Origin: Paludibacter jiangxiensis
GTDB lineage: Bacteria > Bacteroidota > Bacteroidia > Bacteroidales > Paludibacteraceae
Length of the DNA: 64,000 nt
Direction of reading: 5' to 3'
Assembly: GCA_945870155.1 (NCBI GenBank)
Contig: CAMBSB010000007.1
Location: forward strand, 1-64,000
Made by a program: the position numbers and the translations under genes. Below the pieces are notes generated by a model. That model had not been told where the DNA came from, made no database searches, and saw only the letters and a program-made list of their open reading frames with translations. Below are positions 9,575-19,433 of the stretch, in pieces. Each line of letters opens with the position of its first letter. Position 1 is the first letter of the stretch.

Positions 9575-11194
9575 TTACGCATTATTCATGTAAAGTTCCC
9601 AAATCAGGGTTACAAGAAACCATGCAACCGGCAACGCAAAAATCCAGATAATTAGACCTTTCCACGACTTTAAACCTACCCAAGGACCTTTCACGTCTTC
9701 AAGTGTCCAAATGGTGAGATTAGTAAGTTGTTCAGGAGTCTTTGGTCTTTCGAAACGGCTTCCAATAATTCCAACCAACATGGCAATTATAAATTCAAGC
9801 GTACCTATTACCGAAAAGTTTAATTCGTAAAGAGTTCCCTTGGGTGCATAATGCAAAATCGTTCCAACGGCTACAGCAATCACCACACCATAGAAGGATG
9901 ATTTTGGAGCTGTTTTAGTAAAGAAAATACCAAGAATGAATATGGCAATAATAACACCCAACACATCGCCCATAAATACTTGAATGAGTTCATAAGCCGG
10001 AATTCTTTGTTTTGAAGCATTGATAAAAATTGGTAAACAGAGCAGTACACTTGCAGCTATTACAATTTGAAGAACCTGAGTTGCATTTTTATAATGAGAT
10101 GCAGCTGCATTTTTCTTTATCATTCTTGCGTAAATATCCTGAATAAGCAATGTCCCAGTGGCAGACAACAGACCGGATTTGGATGAAAATAATGCTGCAA
10201 TTAATCCTACCATAAGCAATCCTTTTAAACCTGCGGGAAATTTTAATAACAATTGCATAAATGCATCGTCTGGGTTTAAGTTTGGATATACTTTATGCAT
10301 GGCTACACCAACAGCATAAGCAAGAATATATATGAATGCATTTGCTGCACCGGCCATAATAAGTCCCTTTTGTGCATGCGATTCGTCTTTAGCTGCCAGA
10401 AAACGCTGTGCCATGGAGAAATTGCAAACGATCCATGACAAACCTGCAATGACGCAGAAAGTTATGACAGCCGGAAAGGGATATAAATCCTGATTAAAAA
10501 TACTGAAATGCATGGGTGGAATTAAACTTTTCATGGGAGTGCCGGCCTTTCCAAGTTCAGTCATCTCGCGAATTCCAGGGAAACCGCCAACTAAAATAAA
10601 TCCGGCAATTCCAACACCTAAAATGGCAGCAATCAATAGAGCCGATTGAAACACACTCATTGATAGCATAGTGCGCACTCCCCCCATTGTAACGATAAAA
10701 GCACAAATTCCTATCATTAAGGCTGAACTCCAAAACAGATCCCAACCTAAGAAATTGTGCAACAACACACCACCCATATAAACACCATAGGCCAGCCAGC
10801 TAATCATCATCAACGACATGATTACAGAAAAAACAGCACGGGAAGCATAACTAAATCGTTTTTCGAGATACTCAGTTGTTGTGGTAATCTTGGACCGCCA
10901 ATATACAGCAATAAAAAACATTGCAGAAAAAGTTGCAGTAAACCAGATGTGAACTGCATTCCACTGTACTAGATAAAAGCCCCAGACAAACGCTAATGCC
11001 GTATTGCCCATAATGCCGGGATCAAACATGGTACCAATCAGTGCCATCCCTGTCTGAAACCAATTTAAATGCTTGCCCCCAGTTATAAATTCTTCAGCTT
11101 TATCCTTCTTGTATTTAATTGCATAAAAGACACTTACACTTATCATGATTAAAAAAAAGGTGCTAACAATAATTACATCAATATATTTTCCCAT
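9575..11194 (-). CDS. Sodium:solute symporter (SSS family)
   Basis: Multi-spanning hydrophobic protein. YKKDKAEEFITGGKHLNWFQTGMALIGTMFDPG and TTTTEYLEKRFSYASRAVFS are SSS-like. Confidence 0.85.
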   Translation of the reverse strand: MGKYIDVIIVSTFFLIMISVSVFYAIKYKKDKAEEFITGGKHLNWFQTGMALIGTMFDPGIMGNTALAFVWGFYLVQWNAVHIWFTATFSAMFFIAVYWRSKITTTTEYLEKRFSYASRAVFSVIMSLMMISWLAYGVYMGGVLLHNFLGWDLFWSSALMIGICAFIVTMGGVRTMLSMSVFQSALLIAAILGVGIAGFILVGGFPGIREMTELGKAGTPMKSLIPPMHFSIFNQDLYPFPAVITFCVIAGLSWIVCNFSMAQRFLAAKDESHAQKGLIMAGAANAFIYILAYAVGVAMHKVYPNLNPDDAFMQLLLKFPAGLKGLLMVGLIAALFSSKSGLLSATGTLLIQDIYARMIKKNAAASHYKNATQVLQIVIAASVLLCLPIFINASKQRIPAYELIQVFMGDVLGVIIAIFILGIFFTKTAPKSSFYGVVIAVAVGTILHYAPKGTLYELNFSVIGTLEFIIAMLVGIIGSRFERPKTPEQLTNLTIWTLEDVKGPWVGLKSWKGLIIWIFALPVAWFLVTLIWELYMNNA

Positions 11195-11215
11195 GGATAT
11201 TATTTTCTAATTCAA

Positions 11216-12634
11216 TTATTTGTAAATTCGGATACACTCGTAAAAATTATACTTCAATTCAAAGCGTCCGTCATTCACTTTTGTAATTGATTTGGTTGAA
11301 GTAGCCATCCATTTTCCTTGATCGTTGAAGCTACCTGTTTCGGCTTTTACATCAACTGGGAAATAGAATGTACATTTATTATCGGCAATCAGGTAATAAT
11401 CACCTTTATAATTTAACACAAAACCAACCCCTTGGTCTTGCCATGAATTTAAAGATTGAAATCCAATTTTAAATCCATTCAATTCTTTTATTTCAGAATA
11501 GTCAGATGCTGGCATTTTTGTAGCAGTATTAAAACAAATCATGTTTTTTGCAGAGCTCTCGGCAACCTGTACCGAAATTTTATACAATGCTCTATTAAAC
11601 AGTTGAATATCGAAGGTTTGATGTAGATAAATCCAATCATCGCCATATATACCGGGTTTGTTCCAAATTTTATCAAAATCGAGACGGTAAATATTGTAAA
11701 AACCACCATTTGCGAGTGCTTCGGCAATAAGCGTTGATGAATTTTCATAAGCGGCATTTTCAGCTATATGTGGCATTTTGGTTTTGAATTTCACAGTACT
11801 ATGTAGGACATCTAACTCTTCGGTATAAATATCCAACCCGTGACAGTCAATATATTCGAGACTATCAATCAAAGGCTCATAATTTTTGGATGCCAGGTTT
11901 ACACGAGTAACAATAGAGTAAGGTGAAGTTTTTATCACCTTTCCTAATGCATTGATATAGTTTAAAATAACCTTTTTATCTTGTAAAGACCATTCCATCA
12001 AATTGGGTTCATTTTCAATCTGAAAAATGACTACACGATGGCTGGTATCTCTTTTATACAGATAATTCATCATCGCACGAATGGTAGTAGATTCAATTTC
12101 AAGTAGTTTTTTATTAGAATAATTCGCCACATGACACATTCCCATATCATATTTTTTAACTTCTTCAACTGATCCATTTTCATCTTTTACGAAAAAAGAA
12201 GAATCATTCAAAATAAAATCAGGAGCGAATCGTTTGTCAAGTCCACCACAGAAATTACTTCCACCCCAAACTATATCCAATCGCATATTGAATTTTTCCG
12301 CTTGTTTAATCACTTTATCCAAAACAGACCAATCCATTTTTCCTTTTTGGGGTTCTATGCTTCGCCATGGGAACCATAATGTAAATATATTATAACCAAC
12401 ATCATGGGTTTTGCGCATGAAAAGTTCATAATTTCCATCGGCGGGCAACCATGCCTGTACTGAATTGTACAAGAATGGCTTTCCATCTACTTCTATATAG
12501 GTCTTTCCTTCAGCGGTTGTAACAAGCTTCGAAACAACATTCTGTTTTTTACTTTTGATTTGTTGTGCTTCTATTTTTTGACTACACGTAAGTGTAATCA
12601 AAAACAGAACTGCTATAAAAGTTATTCTTACCAT
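11216..12634 (-). CDS. GH35/DUF4978-like glycoside hydrolase
   Basis: TYIEVDGKPFLYNSVQAWLP; YNIFTLWFPWRSIEPQKGKMDWSVLDKVIKQAEKFNMRLDIVWG; FQIENEPN acid/base motif. Confidence 0.6.
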   Translation of the reverse strand: MVRITFIAVLFLITLTCSQKIEAQQIKSKKQNVVSKLVTTAEGKTYIEVDGKPFLYNSVQAWLPADGNYELFMRKTHDVGYNIFTLWFPWRSIEPQKGKMDWSVLDKVIKQAEKFNMRLDIVWGGSNFCGGLDKRFAPDFILNDSSFFVKDENGSVEEVKKYDMGMCHVANYSNKKLLEIESTTIRAMMNYLYKRDTSHRVVIFQIENEPNLMEWSLQDKKVILNYINALGKVIKTSPYSIVTRVNLASKNYEPLIDSLEYIDCHGLDIYTEELDVLHSTVKFKTKMPHIAENAAYENSSTLIAEALANGGFYNIYRLDFDKIWNKPGIYGDDWIYLHQTFDIQLFNRALYKISVQVAESSAKNMICFNTATKMPASDYSEIKELNGFKIGFQSLNSWQDQGVGFVLNYKGDYYLIADNKCTFYFPVDVKAETGSFNDQGKWMATSTKSITKVNDGRFELKYNFYECIRIYK

Positions 12635-12644
12635 CTTGCTTTTT

Positions 12645-13598
12645 TTATAAACCTTTAATACATGCATCTACAATTTCACTCAGCGATCCTACTGCAAGGC
12701 AAATTGCAAAATCGGAAGCACCATAGTATAAATGTAATTCATCTTTATCATATTTTGCAAAAGCACCACAAGGGAAAATAGTATTATCACAATTTCCATG
12801 CTTTTCGAAGCTCAATTCGGGCATCATCAAATAACTGTTGGTTTTTCCAATAACTTTCCAGGGCTCTTTCAAATCGAGCAGCATTGCACCTATATAGTAA
12901 TAGGTACCTCCGGCAGGCGAAAATACTCCGTGAATAATATCTAACCACCCTTTGTCGGTTTTAATAGGAGGTGTGGGACCAATTTTTTCTACGTTCCAAA
13001 AACGATATCCGGCAGCCAAAACCGGTTTGAATGAACCCCAGTGAACCAAATCCGGCGAAGAACTAATCCAAATATCTCCATTACTGCCATCTCCACCACC
13101 TGGTCGGTCTAATTTATAGTACAAACCGTTTATTTTTTCAGGAAATAAAGATGCACCACGATTTTTAGGGGCTGTAATCACATCAATTCGTTCGTAATTT
13201 TCAAAATCTTGTGTACGGCCTAACATACCCACCGGGCTATCATAACCTTCTACCATTACAGGGGTTATAATATAATACCAATCATCAATTTTGGTAACAC
13301 GGTTATCTATAAAATGATGATAAAGATTAAAAGGATATTCATTACTTTGTGTGGAAATAAAGTCTTTATCCGATAGTTCAAAATTGATTCCATCCATACT
13401 ACGGGCAACACGAGTTTGACCAACATCTCTACCAAAACCTTTGGTTGCTGCATGTTCCACAACCGATACCAAAAGGATTGTTTCATCACCAAATTGCACT
13501 GGTGAGGGGTTATAAAGTTGTGCAACACCGGGATAATCTTTAATGTGAATCAATGGATTAAGCGGTGAACGCTTCATGATTTTAGTTGCATCTTTCAT
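12645..13598 (-). CDS. GH130-like phosphorylase/hydrolase
   Basis: Five-bladed propeller-like sequence: NPLIHIKDYPGVAQLYNPSPVQFGDETILLV; NVEKIGPTPPIKTDKGWLDIIHGV; YIGAMLLDLKEPWKVIGKT. Confidence 0.75.
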   Translation of the reverse strand: MKDATKIMKRSPLNPLIHIKDYPGVAQLYNPSPVQFGDETILLVSVVEHAATKGFGRDVGQTRVARSMDGINFELSDKDFISTQSNEYPFNLYHHFIDNRVTKIDDWYYIITPVMVEGYDSPVGMLGRTQDFENYERIDVITAPKNRGASLFPEKINGLYYKLDRPGGGDGSNGDIWISSSPDLVHWGSFKPVLAAGYRFWNVEKIGPTPPIKTDKGWLDIIHGVFSPAGGTYYYIGAMLLDLKEPWKVIGKTNSYLMMPELSFEKHGNCDNTIFPCGAFAKYDKDELHLYYGASDFAICLAVGSLSEIVDACIKGL

Positions 13599-13721
13599 CT
13601 TTCTCTCTTTTTGTTTTTTTAATAATAGTCGTTTTGTTATACTTTTTGCATTATTTATTATTGAACTTTTGCAAGCACGATAACTTGTTGATTTATAATA
13701 TAAAAATCTCCTTTTAAAAGT

Positions 13722-14849
13722 TTATAACTCTTCAATTTTTAGATTATCTATCGTAAGATTACCTATGTTCCCGCCCCAACATGTAGCTATTATTACTACA
13801 TAACCATTTGTGAAATTAGCAGTAAATTCGCCAGTACTAGCATTTATACCACCTTGATATTTACCTGCCTGTGGGAAAGTACCTGAACCAGCAGTTGAAA
13901 AGTTCGGTGCAGCCATCCATACATCCAATCCTGTGAAAAAATTATGCGCACTACTCGTTTTGCTATATGCAACGCCATCAGTAGGTTTCACTGAAGACGC
14001 TATAAAGAAAAATTCTGCCGATTTAGCTCCTGTCCAGGTTGCTTGAGCCGTAAACTTGTATTTAACACCCACTGTCAATGAAACAGGATGATAAACTGTA
14101 ATTGTTCTGGTTACATTTCCTGTACCATAGTTCATTGTTAAAACACCGTTTGCAATTTTCACTGCGTCGCTAATAGCAGGAATTGTTCCATCGTGGCTTG
14201 CTGTCAACCAGTTTAACTCGCTCCCTGTTCCAAAATCTCCATCCTGAAGAATAATTGGGGCTGGTAAAAAGGACGAGCCATTAATTATAACATTTGTTGT
14301 TGAAAGGGCAGGGTTTAAAGTATACTTTGTTGGGTCAGAAATGCCAACAGATAAACACATTTTTTTTGTAGCATAGTCCGGATAGTTTGCTTGCAACTTT
14401 TTCAAATCCACCAATAGGTAAAAAGTCGCTGAACGTTCACCATCTTTTACAGATACTTCAGTTGGTAATGTATATGTGTCGTAAGGTAATGCTACACCTT
14501 TTAGCGTTTTAGTTACCAAGGCATTAGTCAAATCCAAGCTTGAAGCAACTTTTACCGAAAATGCTTCCTTGGTTTGTAAGCCCGACCGATAAACTCCTAA
14601 AATCACTTTCAAGGTTTTAGTAGTTGAAGTTGAGTCAATTTCATAGTTATTAGTTTCCATATTGGCCAACGGCACCGGAAAATTATTCGTAATGCCACCA
14701 TCGCCCATACTTGCCTGAGGCATATATATTTTAGCATCACCCCATTGCGTATCGTTCACATCAGGGTCACAGGCAGAAAAGCCTATTGCCATCATTAGCA
14801 AGATAATTAAGATATTTCTTTGCTTTATAAGTTTCATATTGTTCTTCAA
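13722..14849 (-). CDS. DUF1735-like lipoprotein, putative surface glycan-binding protein
   Basis: Lipobox-like GFSACDPD; position after SusD; C-terminal CBM-like domain ending NLTIDNLKIEEL. Confidence 0.65.
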   Translation of the reverse strand: MKNNMKLIKQRNILIILLMMAIGFSACDPDVNDTQWGDAKIYMPQASMGDGGITNNFPVPLANMETNNYEIDSTSTTKTLKVILGVYRSGLQTKEAFSVKVASSLDLTNALVTKTLKGVALPYDTYTLPTEVSVKDGERSATFYLLVDLKKLQANYPDYATKKMCLSVGISDPTKYTLNPALSTTNVIINGSSFLPAPIILQDGDFGTGSELNWLTASHDGTIPAISDAVKIANGVLTMNYGTGNVTRTITVYHPVSLTVGVKYKFTAQATWTGAKSAEFFFIASSVKPTDGVAYSKTSSAHNFFTGLDVWMAAPNFSTAGSGTFPQAGKYQGGINASTGEFTANFTNGYVVIIATCWGGNIGNLTIDNLKIEEL

Positions 14850-14882
14850 TTTATCATTAATATTAAGTTCAAATCATTTCAC

Positions 14883-16541
14883 TTACCAATTTGGATTCTG
14901 AGTAACAATACCATTTGTTTTTGTTACTTCAGTCTGTGGTATTGGATAAAAATACATCTTTGTTGCGTCAAATTTTCTATTCTGCACATCAAAAGTTGTA
15001 TAAGTAAAAGTTCCATCGTTATTATTTGTTGCTCTGACTCCTTTTATTACCTGGTTCAATACTGTTCCCGCATCTTTCCAACGGATTAAATCCCAATAAC
15101 GATGCTCTTCAAAAGCGAGTTCAATTCTCCTTTCATGTTTTATACGGTCTCTCATTTCATCTGCGTTAGTAGCTACCACATCCGGCATTGAAACTCCAAT
15201 ACGTTTTCGGACTTTATTAACAGCCTGACGAGCAGAAAGTCCAGTACCATTATCAAAATCGGGACCGTAGGCTTCGTTCATGGCTTCGGCATAGTTCAAC
15301 AACACTTCGGCATAACGCAAGAAAATCCAACAGTGTACAACCATTTGATTTTGGGTTAAATCAAGATTATCATTGAGATATTTCTTTAAATAATAGCCCG
15401 TTTTAGAAGTGTTTGTAATGGTATAGTCATCTTTTCCTCCCAACCACATTTGCATTGTTCTTCCATTCCAGGTGCTGTTGTTTGTAACAACAGTATATCC
15501 TAAGCGTGGGTCTTTTTTATCGTATCTGTTCAATGGATTTGGCGTACCTCTATCTTCATAAGCCGAAACTAAATTTTCAGAAGGTGTTACTCCTGATTTC
15601 CCTCCTGGTGTAGTGATTGGGTAATTTGCTTTTTCCGGATCATTTATACTACCGGCTCTTACAGCCATAATCACTTCATTGTCGAGAACGCTTTGATTAC
15701 CTATAAATAAAGCCCTGTAATCTGTTGATAGTGAATAAACATTCATATTAATTACATCCCACGCAGCCTGAGCAGCTTTTGCCCATTTTTGTTTATCGTT
15801 TGTTGGATTATGAAGTGGGCTTGCTGCATAAAGTAAAATTCTGGCTTTTAATGCAAGCGCTGCTCCCTTTGTAAAACGTCCATCTGAAGCTTGATCATAC
15901 ACCTTCCAGCTTGTTTGTAAACTATCCTTTACATAATCAATTTCACTGACCATATATTTCACAATGCTATCGTAAGGCGACCTTGCAATAGGGGGCATAG
16001 ATTGTCCAAGTGGAACATTAGATTTTATAAGTGGCACATCGCCATACCGTTTTGTCAGTTCGAAATACAAATAAGCTTTCATAACATGAGATTCTGCTCT
16101 TAACCAGGTTACATCAGCAACATCTCTTTTATACTGATATTGATGATCCGTCAACGTGTCTCTTTGATATGCAAGTTGTTTTTTGTAATTTACAGAATAA
16201 TCCAGGAAGTTATTAATATTGCGAACTCCCTGATATAAATATGTATATGAATTGTCCGGATTATCATAAGCATTCCAACTACCTTCGTTAAACTTTTGCA
16301 CATTTGATGGACTAACTGTTTGTACAGCTTCATCACTCATTGCTGCCGCAAAGCTGTTATCAATTCGCCAAAAACCATTCGCTATGTATACATAGCCAGA
16401 CATACCCTGATACTTAATATTCGCATAGTTTGAATTTAGTGTCGAAAGGGTATCTAAGGTATCAATTTTAGTATCCAGCAAATCACAACTTGTAATTGCC
16501 GTTGATAATACTATTAGAAGAAATATCTTTTTCATTTTCAT
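14883..16541 (-). CDS. SusD/RagB-family lipoprotein
   Basis: Lipobox TSCDLLDT; RAESHVMKAYLYFELTKRYGDVPLI; RRIELAFEEHRYWDLIRW. Confidence 0.92.
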   Translation of the reverse strand: MKMKKIFLLIVLSTAITSCDLLDTKIDTLDTLSTLNSNYANIKYQGMSGYVYIANGFWRIDNSFAAAMSDEAVQTVSPSNVQKFNEGSWNAYDNPDNSYTYLYQGVRNINNFLDYSVNYKKQLAYQRDTLTDHQYQYKRDVADVTWLRAESHVMKAYLYFELTKRYGDVPLIKSNVPLGQSMPPIARSPYDSIVKYMVSEIDYVKDSLQTSWKVYDQASDGRFTKGAALALKARILLYAASPLHNPTNDKQKWAKAAQAAWDVINMNVYSLSTDYRALFIGNQSVLDNEVIMAVRAGSINDPEKANYPITTPGGKSGVTPSENLVSAYEDRGTPNPLNRYDKKDPRLGYTVVTNNSTWNGRTMQMWLGGKDDYTITNTSKTGYYLKKYLNDNLDLTQNQMVVHCWIFLRYAEVLLNYAEAMNEAYGPDFDNGTGLSARQAVNKVRKRIGVSMPDVVATNADEMRDRIKHERRIELAFEEHRYWDLIRWKDAGTVLNQVIKGVRATNNNDGTFTYTTFDVQNRKFDATKMYFYPIPQTEVTKTNGIVTQNPNW

Positions 16542-16545
16542 ATAT

Positions 16546-19407
16546 TTAGAAATTAACAGTTAAACCAACATTATACGATTTTAAAGCTGGATAACCACTG
16601 AATGATTCTGGATCGATATTGTAGTTATTCATTAGCGAACTTAATGTAAGCAAGTTTATGCCACTGACCGACAGTCTCACATTCGAAAGTTTTAATTCTT
16701 TGAGTAGGCTTTTTGGCAAACTGTATCCAAATTCTAAATTTCTTAGTCGTAAGAAATCGGCACTTTTTATCCACAGGCTTGAATTCTGATAATTGTTATT
16801 ATTACCCATAGTTGATAAGCGGGGATAAGTTGCAGTTACTCGTGTATCAATTCCCTGATCAGGATAATATGCCCATCTACCTTTTGTAATATCATACGCA
16901 TTTCCATTGCTTTCGAATGCCACTACTTTATTCCGTGCTACAGTTAGCAAATTGACATCCCTGTTTGCAATTCCCTGGAATAGAACTCTAAGGTCAAAAC
17001 CACGGTAATTTGCTTCTGCATTAAATGCATAGGTCAGGTTTGGATAATTTGATTTACCAATTTTAGTCTTATCACGTGCATCAATAAAACCATCCTTATT
17101 CAAATCTTCATATTTAATATCACCAGGCTGCACAGCACCAAATGAAGGTGATGGCATTCCGGTTTTCAAAGTACCATTTGGATTAAAGTCGGAAATATCA
17201 TAAAATCCAGCTGATTGGTAGCCGAACATTGTACCAATGCTATTGCCTGTACTTTGAGCCAATAGAGAAGGTGGTGCTATTTCAGCCAAATAATCAATAT
17301 TGTCGTGAAGATATGTTAGATTACCACCAACTGAATAATTTAATTTACCCACGTTATTTGAATATTGAAGGTTAACTTCAACACCCGAAGTAGTTACTTT
17401 TCCAATATTCATATATGGCGCATCCAATCCGTAAACATCAGAATTTGAGTTTATCTGAGTAACAATACCTGAGCGTTTATCTATGAAAGCATCTGCTGTA
17501 ATTGATAAACATTTTAATATTTGGGCATCAATACCAACATTATATTTCATACTTTCTTCAGCAAAAATATCAGGATTAGGGGTATAAGCAAGCATTAATC
17601 CTGAACCATTATTTATACTTGAGTTTCCAAGTTTAAAGCCACCCTTCCATGAATAATATTCCTGATATAAATAACGGGGACCGTTGAAACCATCGTAAGC
17701 AGATTTACCTGCAGAAGCTCTAACTTTCAACAAGTCAATTGCTGTGTTATTTTTCAAAAAATCTTCATTGCTCGCTATCCAAGCGGCAGAAACTGTGGGG
17801 TAGAATCCATAGCGATTTCCTTTTCTGTAATTATCTGAGCCACTTACAGCAAATGCCACCTCTCCAACATATTTATCGGCATACGAATAATTAGCTTTTC
17901 CGGCAATATTCTGAAAAGCGTATTTTGTATTCAACCCCGCAGCACCATTTTGGTTTGCATCCACATTGTATTCATATTGCAAATAGCTCAATGCAGACGA
18001 AATTTTATTTAAACCAATTTGTTTGTCATATCCTAAAACAGCTTTCAAGTGCGTCCAATTCCATTGATTTGTACCATAATCATCATATATTGAATAATTT
18101 GTGGCTTTATCGGTTGTCTGTTGTACGTCACCAATGTATCGGGCGTATGTTTTCGTAACATCTTTCGATCCTCTGGTCCAAGAATTTATCGATACAGCTT
18201 CATATACATATAATCCAGGTGTAATAAAATCAAGTTTTTCTTTCAACAAAAAATTTGCTTGGAGGTTTCTGTCTCGGGTTGAAAAAAAACCCTGGTCTGT
18301 TATTGAAGCTAAGGGATTATCAGGATAAATGCTGGTTCCTGTCCATGATCCATTTGTATTTTTTTCATTGTAGATATTATTTGGGTATCGTTCTAAATTA
18401 TTCCAAAGATTTCCACCTGCATAACCGGGATATCTTCTGTCCTCAATTCTTCCACTTAAATCAACTTTACCTTCAAAATTTTTGAACATTTTGAAGTCAA
18501 AATTAGATCGAAGATTAAATTGTTGTAATTGTGCATTCGAATGTGTATCATTTATGGGGGTTTTGTAAAGTCCCTGAGTTTGAGTAAAACTTCCCATTAT
18601 AAAGTACCTGGCGGCATCTACTCCACCCGAAAAACTTGCATCGGCAGACAAATAGGGCGTGGAAGATTTAATCACCTTTTCATACCAATCGGTATTTATA
18701 CCTTTTCCGGATTTATAATCGTCCAATTGTTGTTGATTATACTTTGGTGTCCAGATTCTGTTATTATCATTACTTGCTGCCTCATTGAATAGCGAAGCGT
18801 AATCATACGAATTCAATGGTTTTGTAATTTCAATAGGTTGTTGCATTCCTGATCGAACCTGTAATTTTACTTTGTTTGTTCCAATTTCCCCCATTTTGGT
18901 TGTAATCCAAATTACCCCATTTGCTCCTTTCATACCAAAAGTTGCCAATGCTGCTGCATCTTTTAGAATGGACACACTTTCAATTTCGGCTGGATTAAGG
19001 TATTGCATAAAGGAAATAGTAGTCTGAAATCCATCTACATACACAGCATAAGAGCCATAATTATACGAACCAATACCACGAATTGTCGTCCATGCTCCAT
19101 CATAACCCGGTTCGCCAGAACCTTGAGCTACGTGCACTCCCGGAAACAAACCATACATTGCATTCTGGAAATTTGCCGTTGGTGTTCTTTGTAAAGTTTC
19201 TCCACTTACAGAAGCCACAGAAGCAGTTGAATACAACTTTGAATTTTTCAGCAAATCGGCAGCCTCAAACACTTTTTGGTCGTTGATTTTTGAATATCTT
19301 TTCAACGAATCAGTTTGTTGAGCATGGATTGAGGTATTAATCATCAGCAGAACCACTGCCATTAATAATTTTACCACATTCTTTGTTTTATATTTGTTTT
19401 TACACAT
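16546..19407 (-). CDS. SusC/RagA-family TonB-dependent transporter lacking the N-terminal carboxypeptidase-like domain
   Basis: Plug WTTIRGIGSYNYGSYAVYVDG, LKDAAALATFGMKGANGVIWITTK. 953 aa, with no CarboxypepD_reg-like segment between signal peptide and plug. Confidence 0.92.
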   Translation of the reverse strand: MCKNKYKTKNVVKLLMAVVLLMINTSIHAQQTDSLKRYSKINDQKVFEAADLLKNSKLYSTASVASVSGETLQRTPTANFQNAMYGLFPGVHVAQGSGEPGYDGAWTTIRGIGSYNYGSYAVYVDGFQTTISFMQYLNPAEIESVSILKDAAALATFGMKGANGVIWITTKMGEIGTNKVKLQVRSGMQQPIEITKPLNSYDYASLFNEAASNDNNRIWTPKYNQQQLDDYKSGKGINTDWYEKVIKSSTPYLSADASFSGGVDAARYFIMGSFTQTQGLYKTPINDTHSNAQLQQFNLRSNFDFKMFKNFEGKVDLSGRIEDRRYPGYAGGNLWNNLERYPNNIYNEKNTNGSWTGTSIYPDNPLASITDQGFFSTRDRNLQANFLLKEKLDFITPGLYVYEAVSINSWTRGSKDVTKTYARYIGDVQQTTDKATNYSIYDDYGTNQWNWTHLKAVLGYDKQIGLNKISSALSYLQYEYNVDANQNGAAGLNTKYAFQNIAGKANYSYADKYVGEVAFAVSGSDNYRKGNRYGFYPTVSAAWIASNEDFLKNNTAIDLLKVRASAGKSAYDGFNGPRYLYQEYYSWKGGFKLGNSSINNGSGLMLAYTPNPDIFAEESMKYNVGIDAQILKCLSITADAFIDKRSGIVTQINSNSDVYGLDAPYMNIGKVTTSGVEVNLQYSNNVGKLNYSVGGNLTYLHDNIDYLAEIAPPSLLAQSTGNSIGTMFGYQSAGFYDISDFNPNGTLKTGMPSPSFGAVQPGDIKYEDLNKDGFIDARDKTKIGKSNYPNLTYAFNAEANYRGFDLRVLFQGIANRDVNLLTVARNKVVAFESNGNAYDITKGRWAYYPDQGIDTRVTATYPRLSTMGNNNNYQNSSLWIKSADFLRLRNLEFGYSLPKSLLKELKLSNVRLSVSGINLLTLSSLMNNYNIDPESFSGYPALKSYNVGLTVNF

Positions 19408-19433
19408 AAGATTAACTTTGTCGAATTAATAAA